Shown: piece by piece, positions 38,398 to 47,950 of the stretch
Numbering within the stretch: the stretch's first letter is position 1
Layout: every line of letters begins with the position of its first letter
Source: Gnetum montanum
Taxonomy: Eukaryota > Streptophyta > Gnetopsida > Gnetales > Gnetaceae
Direction of reading: 5' to 3'
NCBI GenBank assembly: GCA_015680685.1
Contig: MNCI01020141.1
Location: forward strand, 765,225-829,224
Length of the DNA: 64,000 nt
Translations under genes and position numbers: made by a program
Notes under the pieces: model-generated
Told to the model about the DNA's origin: nothing
Seen by the model: the letters and a program-made list of their open reading frames with translations, nothing else
The model's database searches: none

Positions 38398-39554
38398 AAG
38401 GATGTTGTATGTAAATGTTAAAAATAGTATGCATAGTAGGTGATAATACATTGTGTTGCTGGTCCTATGATGGTGTATTGTTAAAGTGGTTTGGTAGAAC
38501 TAAACTTGGAATAGTTCTAGAGTAGGTTCATGAGGGTTTTTGTGGAGGACATATAGGACTTGGAGCTATGACCACTAATATTAGACGTTTAGGCTAATAC
38601 TAGCCCTATATGGAAAGCAACTACTTGTAGAGGTCAAAACTTGTGACACTTGCCAATGACATAGAAATCTCATACACATACGACTAACTAAGTTACACAC
38701 CACTTAGATCACTTGGCTATTTCAATGATGGGGATTGGATATCATAAAACCTATAATTCCCAAGTCTTCCGTAGGGGATAGCTTCATCATCACTACAATA
38801 AATACTTTACCAAGTGGGTTAAGGCTATTCCCCTAAGGAAAATGACATCTGAACAAGTTTGTAGATTCATCTTGGACAACATAGTATCCCATTTTGATAT
38901 ACCTATGATCATAGTCATAGACAATGGACTGTAATTTAGTAGCCAAGAAATGAAAAATTTCTCTCACAACCTAGGCATTAAGCACTCTTTCTCATCACCT
39001 TATTATCCTCAAGCCAATGGACAAGCTAAAGTAAGCAACAAGGCCATCATCAAGTTGCTTAAGAAATGCTAAACAATAGTAAGTGCAAGTGGCATGAGTG
39101 GCTTGTACATGCACTTTGGGCATACAGAACTACATACTGTACTGCAACAGGCATAATCCCATATAGCCTTATTTATGGTTTTGAAGTAGGTTTACCTCTT
39201 TAATTGTAGATACCATTGCTTTAATTTCATCAATGATGAACAAAACAAGGAGCTATGGTCCATGGACCTAGACTCGGTGGTGGAGCAGTGTGTGCAAATG
39301 CTTACTTACATCGAGTCCTACGAAGAAAGGTAGAAATAGAAAACCACCATAAATTGGGAAAGTGTAAGATCAAAAAGGGGAACCTAGTCCTTAAGACCAT
39401 TGGTGAGCATGCAGACAAGTTCTTAGCCAACTTGGAAGGAACTTTCTTGATCACTAAGGCCTATGGCAACAAGGCCTATCAGATAGCAAACATGGATGGG
39501 AATGAGTTGGCCAATTCAGTCAGTCATTCCTATCTAAAATCATACTACATGTAG
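38398..39554 (+). pseudogene. Integrase of element D
   Basis: The N-terminal part reads GFCGGHIGLGAMTTNIRRLG, as in the HHCC-type lead. The core retains DNGL, a stop, FSSQEMKNF and SPYYPQANGQAKVSNKAI. The usual motif is GQVE.SN, so the catalytic Glu is Lys here. WHEWLVHALWAYRTTYCTAT follows in another frame, then the C-terminal GD-type module in 39255-39554 (KIKKGNLVLKTIGE, then GTFLITKAYGNKAYQIANMD and LANSVSHSYLKSYY), which ends the polyprotein. Several frameshifts and stops. Inactive. Confidence 0.8.
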
Positions 39555-40548
39555 CTGATAATAATAAAAAAGTGTGCTTACTTTCCACAGTCTACTAAGA
39601 CCTTAAACTAGCACAATGGTTCACTAAGATCTTTAATTGGCACCATGGCTTGCTAGGACCTTAAACTGGCAACACATGTAACCTTTGGTAGTTCAATCTA
39701 TTGAACTATTCTACTTGGCTTTATGTGTTTCATTGTGACAACATGATTTCTATTTCTAGTTTTCTTGTCCTCTTGGAGTTGTCCTTGCAAGATGAAGCCT
39801 AGAGTCATCATGGAGATGAAACTCATCATAGTAGCAAGTCATCATGTGATCTCGATGTGCAAGATTCGATGAGTTTGTCCTACCATGCCAAGAGTTCTTG
39901 TTTCATATGATTTCCATTACCATTTCCTTGAGCCCAATCATACAACTTGGTTATAACCTTCCTTAACTTGGATGATAATGTTGACTAATGTTTTACACTC
40001 ATGCATTATGGTTGTACAACGTCCCTTTGTCATGCTTTACCTTTAAGTCCATTGAATGTAACACACCTCATTCAATGGAAAACCATCTATTCCATTGATT
40101 GTAACACACATCACTTGATGGGAAAACTAAATAAAAAATGGCTTTGGAAATAAAACCCAATGAAGGTTTCACCCCTACAAAAAATGGGGAAAGAAAATTG
40201 CTAAGAAACCAAATGGCCAATGAAGCCTAAAGGATCGATCGATGGCTCAAAACATACAAGGGGAGGAGCCTATTAGCCAAAGGAATCTTAGAGAGAGGTG
40301 TTGGTTCCTCAAATGCATTCATCAAGTGAACCACACCTCAAAGTACGAAGTGCTAAGGCATACCAATTAACCAACATGTCAGTTCCATACCATAGTCATG
40401 ATGTCAACATTTGGAATGCATTGTTAGCCTTCATAACCATTTTCCTATGACCTAATTTCCATTTCACCATCATAACCTTCTTCCATCATCACAAGCACTT
40501 TGTAGCATGGTTTGACACTAATGAATCAACCATGGAAAGGGTGCGTTA
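39555..40548 (+). other. 3' untranslated part of element D
   Basis: Non-coding. It holds two copies of the CCTTAAACTGGCA repeat core (39598-39680). A purine run AAGGGGAGGAG lies near 40258-40268, and GGAAAGGGTGCGT precedes the presumed LTR start near 40549. Either could be the polypurine tract; the second is adjacent to the LTR. Confidence 0.4.
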
Positions 40549-42290
40549 GTGATGGACCTACAATGGTGTTTTGTATTCTTTGTTGATGTCTCTCAAGTTA
40601 ATCCTCCATACATCAACAAAGAGGATCCAATGAAACACTACCAAATTTCATGTTGTAACCTTCATTTCCTAACTTGAGATAAGGATTCATTGTAAATGTG
40701 AGATATGTAGTCCATGAGTTACAATCTTGCATACTTCAACTTTCTAAGGCCAGAAAAATGGTTCAAAAGTTATTGCCTCACTTTCCAAGTAGAAAAATAT
40801 ATCTAATGTCTATATCTGGGCTTGGGAAGGCTAATAACATCTTTGGAATGACTAAAATTGGCCTTTTATGGGTTTTTTTAGGGATATAGCCCCAACTACG
40901 TTGGAGCCATTTTTAGTAGACATAGTAGCTATAGTAGTCATAGTAGCCAGTGTAGTCATCACCAAGACCTAGGTAGAAGTGCAACATTGGAATTGTTAAA
41001 ATTTCCATTTTTCTAACAACTAGCATGATCATCCTATGTCAACAATGGCCAACGTAGATAATATTCTCCACTAGGCATGGCACTTTCTAATGGATTCCAC
41101 CATTTCTATAGTTTCCAACCTTTGGCACATTTTCCACTACTTTTTCCATTTTCCAAAAACCTCAGCATAGTCCACCAAGGCTAGCATAGTAGGAGTGATG
41201 TTAGCATAGTCACAAAAGTCTATTTACTATTTATAGTAAATGGATGAGTTTCATGACTGTAGCCTATTTTGTACTTACTATAAATGGTGAGCATAGCAAG
41301 GATGGTACCAACATAGTCATAGAAGCTCATTTACTATTTATAGTAAATAGATGGATTTTGTTGCTATAGCCCATTCTAAACTTACTGCAAATAGTAGCTA
41401 CGTTAGAAGAATATGACTGTTATAACTTACACGTTTACACCAATCTGTTAGCAATCATGGTAGTTATGCATAGGTCCAAAATAGCAAACCTATCTTATAA
41501 AAACCCAATTTCAACATCATTTTTAGGTTCCAAAACTTTTGCATTCCTAACACTTCTACATTTTTTGCAAACTTTTGGTAGTAATAACATTTTCCATTTT
41601 TCAACCATCAAAGCCCATTATTACTCTTGCAACCTTGCTTACACTTTTGGTAGCAAAAACTGGTACTATGTTGGGCATAGAGACTCCCATGTAGCAGCCA
41701 TTGCACCAAGTGTAATGCTATTTCCATAACACTATTGCAAACCTTGGTGAAAACCAATGGAAAGTTGCTAAAAATTAGAGCTAGGAAGAAATCGGATCAT
41801 GGAGTTGTAGTAGGACATAGTCTGCCTTCTCCAACAAACTTTGAGCTTCCACAAGTAACTTCTTATACTTTTGGCACAAAACATGTACTTCATGAATCAT
41901 TATTCTTTATTTTTTATTAAGTTTATTGTTCATGTTGTGCAATTTTTAGTTTACGTTTCCATGTATCACTTGTTTTCATTTCGGATTTGCAACCTAATAC
42001 TGTTTCCATTTTCATTTCTAAAGCCATTTACATTTCTATTTGGCCATTTTTTGTTTATGTTTATAGTTTTATTTTCATTTTTTTTCTAATTTTATCTATG
42101 ATTATGTTTATGTTTTTGTAACCATTTCCATTTACATTTCATAAGTCCCTGGGTGATCAGCAAGACCATCTAGGGCACCTTGAATTCCATTTTTCAAAGG
42201 CCCTTGGGATTTGGGGTTAAAACTATTCTAGTGCTCAAATCTCTCAATTTTCTTTCATTCAAGCAATCAAGATTTCTAGCACTAATAGTT
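40549..42290 (+). repeat. 3' LTR of element D (left end approximate)
   Basis: The right 1 kb matches the 5' LTR. The left end is placed at TGATGGACC after a purine run. At 41200-41400 two ~105-bp copies lie in tandem, each with the palindrome TTTACTATTTATAGTAAAT; the 5' LTR has only one. The CTAGCATAGT core of the internal satellite also occurs here several times (41160-41215). Confidence 0.65.
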
Positions 42291-43379
42291 GTTCCTTGAC
42301 ATTTTTTATTCTCCTATGAATGATGGTATTCATTTGATCTAATTGGCAATTTATAGAAATATGCTTATTCTACAAAAAAACCTTGTAGACATTGGGATAG
42401 TTATCATAAGAAATGGATTAGAGAAAGTATTCATTTGGTCCTTTCAAAATGACCTTTTAAACCATATCAATGTCCTTTGACATACAAAGATAGAAGTACA
42501 CAACTACATTAGGAAAGACTTTTACTATCCTAGGATTATTCATTCGAAGCTTCTCATATAAAGCTACAAATTTTCCCATGATCCCTTTTGATAAAAACTT
42601 AATAGAAAGTCTTGAGAGATGTAGCCAAATAAAAAATCATTTCTTAGTATGGATTTTTCATTTGATCTTTTTCTATTTGGCAAACCCTAGAATCCATGTC
42701 TTCATCTATGTATAATATTTTCTACTTGTCATGCTAGGTCAAATTCACCCATGATAATATCATATTCACACTTAAAAAGAAAAAACATTGTGTTACCTTC
42801 AAGAACACTTATTTGAACTAGAACACCACTTAATGTGCATTAAACCTAGGCTTGCATATTATTTAATAGTGGTATTTTATCATTAAAAGGGTTAATGATG
42901 AACCATTGAAATTATTTTCATTGAATAAGTAGGACCTTTTTAGAAATAAGTATTCTTGGTCTATCAATGTAATCAAAAGATGCACAATCAATATCATTCA
43001 TCTTGCAACTTTGGTTGATCTTCCTCAAATTAGATCTAGCCTTATAAAGCATACATAAAAGATATTTTTTGCTTTGAAATTCTACCATTGTTATTGTCAT
43101 TTTTTGAGGGAGCTACCATAGAAACCCTAGGACCATCACTCGAAATCCTCCAATCTATAAAGCCACTACCTGGATCCATGTCTATTGCCATCTCTATGTT
43201 CCACATTTTATCCTAGAGTGATGTTTTTATGTTGTAAATAAAATATTAATAATAGAAAAACATGATAATTCTAACCATATATGTAACCACTAACCTAAGA
43301 ATAATATGATAAAAATAATAACTATATTTTAATAAGATTTACTAATCATCATGACCTAGCTAAGAACTAAATAAAATAT
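42291..43379. other. Old repeat remnant, target of element B
   Basis: The minus strand has protein-like pieces (43100-42918, and upstream WRISSDGPRVSMVAPS near 43150) that I cannot assign. The sequence at 43340-43379 continues at 51740 across element B. Confidence 0.3.
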
Positions 43380-44153
43380 TGATGAGTTATCATTTTATTG
43401 GCCGCGATATTGTAGCTTGTCTCCTCATCTATAAATAAGAGGTAGACAGGCCTAATAGAGGATTTTTTTCTAGATCTTCTTTTAAGTTTTAAGTAGTTCT
43501 TCTCTCAACCCTTCTCTCCCAGTGCATGCCCGCAGTGTGGTGATTGTAATTGTATGGCATCCTTATTCGAGTGTGACGTACTTGGACACACACATGATCG
43601 GCAATAAAGATCGAGATTACTTAATCATTGCAGCATCCAATTAGCTTAATTATTTATCTAATTATTATTTACTACTTTCTTAGTTAACATATTCTTACCC
43701 TAAACTCTTTTTAAACGTAGAATCAGTACGACTTGATCACGAGCATTTAAGTGTCACTACTTGGTAACCCAGTAGCGTACCTAGGATCTACGCCTGGTAA
43801 TCCCAGTGGTAGTCATGCACGAGGTCCAAGATGTGTACAGATGATTGAGGAACAAATGCTCATCACACTTAGGCTAGCTTAGATTCTCTCTCACCCTCTC
43901 TCTCTTAGCTTAGTTAATATCATTTTCCATTATCTCTAGGAGTAGTAGTAGTATAGGAACACATCATACACCTCACTCTGGACTAAACCATACGTGACAA
44001 AGTTAACACTAGTCTAGATGGGAAGAGAGTGAACTGTGACCTAAGAATAACTATTTAGATACCACAACTAGTCCATCTATGGAGTTCGACTAGATCATGC
44101 GTGAAATGCTCATATTCCTATGGTTGAGTGTAGGGGTACCTCGCCACTCTTCA
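43380..44153 (+). repeat. 5' LTR of element B (774 bp)
   Basis: It pairs with 50938-51739. The U3 region has one GCGATAT motif (43403-43409) and a TATA box (ATAAATAA, 43431-43438). It is 28 bases shorter than the 3' LTR, and the difference lies within the palindromic GATATCGC repeats. Confidence 0.9.
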
Positions 44154-44154
44154 T

Positions 44155-44172
44155 TGGCGCCATTGTTGGGGA
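44155..44172 (+). other. Primer binding site of element B
   Basis: TGGCGCCATTGTTGGGGA follows the LTR after one base. It differs at three positions from the tRNA-Asp site of Athila elements. Confidence 0.8.
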
Positions 44173-44294
44173 CGGTGCTAGTTATCTAGATTAGTTATAT
44201 CACACAAGGTTGTTGTACAAGAATTAATGACATATCTTTTAGGAAGAAATAATTATAAAAGTTCACATATAAATTCACACACAATTGCACAACC

Positions 44295-46061
44295 ATGCCT
44301 CTCCTACAAGACTATGATGATGCCATACCTAGTGAGGAAATTCATTGGAGAACCAACAAATTATATGACAATGAAGATTGGAGTACACAACCTTAGGTGA
44401 GGGTTTCTTATAAACATCAATGAAGGCAACATCATCCCAATGCATGAAAGCATAATTTACTCGATGACAATGAACCCCTACTAGCCACTATAAGCATAAC
44501 GCAAATACAAGAGGCTATTCGAATCTCCCGTAGGCATCATAAAGAGAGCTGCCTACCCAGGCTTGATTTAAACAACTTCCCTAATTTCTCAGGAGGCTAT
44601 GACTTAGATCTGCAACAACATTTACAAGCCTTCTACAATGCTTGTGCATGGAACAACATTGATAACGGTTGGCAAAAACTTAAGTTCTTTCCTATGATAC
44701 TCGTTGGCCAAGCAAGAGTATGGTATAGNNNNNNNNNNNNNNNNNNNNNNNNNNNNNNNNNNNNNNNNNNNNNNNNNNNNNNNNNNNNNNNNNNNNNNNN
44801 NNNNNNNNNNNNNNNNNNNNNNNNNNNNNNNNNNNNNNNNNNNNNNNNNNNNNNNNNNNNNNNNNNNNNNNNNNNNNNNNNNNNNNNNNNNNNNNNNNNN
44901 NNNNNNNNNNNNNNNNNNNNNNNNNNNNNNNNNNNNNNNNNNNNNNNNNNNNNNNNNNNNNNNNNNNNNNNNNNNNNNNNNNNNNNNNNNNNNNNNNNNN
45001 NNNAGGCAAAGATCAATAAGATGTTGGAATGGACACATAAAAAATGTGGAGAATATATGAACATTATTGGAGATAGAGTTTTGACAACTTGAGAAGAAAG
45101 ACAAAATATCATTAGACAATCGGAAAGAAGGGATGAAGAAAATAAGAGCTCAACTGCCAATCATATGTATGAATGCAATGTTTTCCTATATGATCACCCC
45201 AAGGGCCAATGCCCAATCTTGTTACATTTATATGAGCATTGGGAGAGCACGTTACACCCAAATTTCATATAGAGATACTGTGTTTGATCACAGTGGCAAC
45301 AATCCTAGTCATGGGGGAAGCCACCCCTAAATTGGAGACACCCTTCGTATCTTCCGAATCTAAATTCTTATGTAGTTCAACATCCTATTTCCCTAACTGG
45401 GTCAACATACTCTATCTCACCGCATTATCATTATCCTCAATACTATCAGCCCATGTATTCAACACAACCACCTTCTTGTGTACCTTACACTTCTCCTAAA
45501 TTTCAAAATTCTCATCCTTTCCCTCCTTCTACATCACCACCTACTATTCCTGAAGTGTCTACACCATAGCAACAACCCACGAATGTTACTTGTGCTACTA
45601 TTGCCAATAGTAGTGAGAGGCCTTCTCAACATCGAAAGCGTCCCTTCTTTAGACATGACCATGGGAAGGGACAACATAGTTCGAAGGCCACTGCATTTTC
45701 CGATTCAGCACAAGCCCAACACCATGGTGCATCCTTCTCTTTGAACCCAATGCCTCATGTTAGTTCATTAGGGCCACGAACTAACACTCCAAAAACCATA
45801 TGGCCCAATGAATACAACCATGAAGAGTGACATCCTTTCATACCATCTTATGGTACCAAGTATCATAGTGGGTCAACTCTTTATCTGGGAACCACATCTC
45901 ATAAATTGCCCCACTATGTTTACTATAATCAAGTGTGTGAACCCAAATGGGGTAAGTATGACCAAGTTTCAATGTTTCCAACATGCAAGGACCCTCATCT
46001 TTCATTTATTAATCCTTTTCATGCTCAACCATTTAGTTATGGGGGATATCCCCCATTTTAA
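44295..46061 (+). pseudogene. Gag of element B
   Basis: It starts at ATG 44295 (MPLLQDYDDAIPSEEIHW); element C has the same start (MPLLQDYTNG). The core reads FSGGYDLDLQQHLQAFYNAC, then GWQKLKFFPMILVGQARVWY, and is cut by 275 N. After the gap come EWTHKKCGEYMNIIGDRV and the knuckle-like YECNVFLYDHPKGQCPI, in which the second Cys is Phe. The C-terminal third is rich in Pro, Ser, His and Tyr and ends FSYGGYPPF plus stop at 46059-46061. C has the same end, so this is the true Gag terminus and protease is not part of the frame. Stops and shifts are present. Confidence 0.8.
44729..45003. other. Assembly gap inside gag (275 N)
   Basis: The homologous stretch of element C between the same flanking codons (about 56524 to 56033) is roughly 490 bases, so the N count is an underestimate or B has a deletion here. 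Confidence 0.9.
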
Positions 46062-47066
46062 TAACAAGCAGAATTAATAATTTTCTTTTCATTTTCTTTA
46101 ATTTTACAATTTTTTTCCAATTTTTCATCTTTCAATTTCTTGTTTTATCTTTTTTTCTTTCTTACAAGTAATCTCATCTACGAATAAAACACTTGTGTGG
46201 CTCGTTGGTTGAGGTGTGTTCTATGTTATCGTGTCTTGAACGATCAATTATTTGGACAGTGAGCCCATTACACCCACTCATCTATTCTACAAATAAGAGG
46301 TTCTATTTGAGGGTACAGTGATATTCTTGACATTCTTAAAACTTAAAATTAATTCTATGTTTGTTGTACTTGGAATGAAGAAGGATGGAGCAAGAGGGAA
46401 TGATTAGGGTGTGACATCAAGGGGACTTGTGGATTCTCTTTGGCGACATCTATGAAGGTTATCATGCAACATGGTTGTACGAAGATCCTTGTAGATCTAA
46501 TGAAAAATTGGAGTAAGAGTAATCAAAAGGGCACTCAAAAATCCAATGCTGTTCTAGGGGGTCCCACTGGAAAGACATGCACCCATGCCTGAAGGTTGGC
46601 AGCTTCTATGGATTCAGCGATAAAAAAAAAACAAAGGAAGTGCCACAAAGCAAAAATCACTCCTCCCTTGAACAAAATGCCAAGTGATCGTACACCTTGT
46701 TGTTTTGGTACTCTCATAGTTGCTCATCATGGGGTGAAATAATGCGATGTCACTGATCAGAGGATGGACTTGGTCCTGATCTTGGCATGATAGGTTAATG
46801 ACACACTAATCATGCTTTACATGTAGGATTCACTATACTCTAGGTCAGTCACCTCATGTCCCAATCTCTACAATCCCTTTTGTAGTCTGTCTCATCTCAC
46901 TGTCCATATAATTGTAGCTCGTGTCTCATATAGCATAGAATTCTTATCTCATCCCAGTGATACTTACATGTGTGTGTTTTTTGGAACCAGTGTGGATTAC
47001 ATGTAACCCTTTGAGTGCCCACAGACACTTTTCAGTGTGGTTATGCAAGGGCATTATAGGTTAGAA

Positions 47067-47088
47067 CCTGCTTTGGGGAGGACCCACT
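47067..47088 (+). other. Conserved block shared by elements A, B and C (copy in B)
   Basis: It reads CCTGCTTTGGGGAGGACCCA plus two bases, preceded by AAGGGCATTATAGG. It has the same orientation and relative place as the copies in A and C. Confidence 0.65.
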
Positions 47089-47404
47089 TATGTAATTTTT
47101 GTATTTTGCACTCATAACCCTTCTTCCACACATCATTTATTACCCTCAGCATATTGTCAACAATGTTCTTTCCCTTATTACTATCCCTCTGAATTCCAAC
47201 GTTCCTATGAACCATCACATGGCCTTTTTCTCTTCCTTACCAACCGAGGCCTTATTGATCAATTCCACCAATAGATAATTATTCGTGCCTTCAAAACTAG
47301 TTAAGTTACCTTGGAATCATTTAACACTCATCCACATTCCCTTAGTTTCCATCATTCATTTCAGAAATATCTTCAAAATTTAGTATATTATGTTGTGCCT
47401 CAAA

Positions 47405-47485
47405 TATCGATAGGCCGCAATATCATGTATGCGATATCACGGCTGACGCGATATCACATCACATATACCTATATATACGTGACCC
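47405..47485 (+). promoter_or_regulatory. Internal promoter-like cluster ahead of the accessory gene
   Basis: Three GATATC-type motifs (GCAATATCATGTATGCGATA, then GACGCGATATCAC) are followed about 20 bases later by CCTATATATACGTG. This copies the layout of the LTR U3 (GATATCGC palindrome, then TATA box). It lies ~470 bases before the accessory frame. A start of transcription here is inference. Confidence 0.45.
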
Positions 47486-47914
47486 CCTGTCCCACTTACC
47501 ATCATTTTCAACTATTCACATGGGGGAGTTTTTCAAATTTCTCTCTATGACTTATGATTGCGCGTCCCTTGCTTTCATACCTATATCTCGCTTGCTAGTC
47601 CTTCGATTTTCATTCCGTCTAAACCTACTTGAACCTGAAGTGTTCAGCTTAGTCATGGGAGAGGGACACACATCGAATAGCACATAAATTTTTTGAAATT
47701 TTTCATTGCCCAAAGGACATTATCAAGGGTAATTGGTTATAACATTAAGGATAAATGTGCCAAAAATAATTTCATCCCCTTAGTTAGACCGGGAAACTAA
47801 ATTTGGAAACCACCTAAGTAAAAAGGACTCACTATTATAATCTTTTGGGACACATCACACGGAGATAAAATAAATTAATTAAGGCAAGCAGTAAGGTATA
47901 ACCTAACTTTGAAA

Positions 47915-47950
47915 ACAACCTTACTAATGATTAGCCCCATGTGATTGTAG
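47915..47950 (+). promoter_or_regulatory. Candidate 3' splice site before the accessory gene
   Basis: ACCTTACTAATGATTAG and then TGTGATTGTAG lie directly before ATGGCCCC. Element C has ACCTTACTAACAATTG and TGTGATTATAG before ATGGCCCC. TTACTAAC is the consensus plant branch point, and the distance to AG is right. It suggests the accessory frame is expressed from a spliced RNA. Confidence 0.5.

Larger units (their letters stand above)
20078..42290 (+). mobile_element. Element D: 22-kb Tat/Ogre-like Ty3/gypsy retrotransposon, 5' truncated
   Basis: About 1 kb at 20078-21073 is repeated at 41287-42290, and between these lie gag, protease, reverse transcriptase, RNase H and integrase in Ty3/gypsy order on the + strand. 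The protease end (FNIILGRPWLAELQ) and the reverse transcriptase linker match the Tat/Ogre lineage, whose members reach this size. The 5' LTR lacks about 740 bases present in the 3' LTR. An 11-kb spacer separates protease from reverse transcriptase. It holds an antisense gene and a tandem array. All domains carry stops, so the copy is dead. No target duplication can be seen because of the truncation. Confidence 0.8.
46062..47950 (+). other. Non-coding middle part of element B
   Basis: No protein-like frame. 46190-46860 is collinear with the reverse complement of 54100-54800 in C (for example GACAGTGAGCCCATTACACC in B). It includes the conserved block at 47067-47088, the promoter-like cluster at 47405-47485, and a splice-acceptor-like end just before ATG 47951. 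Confidence 0.6.
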
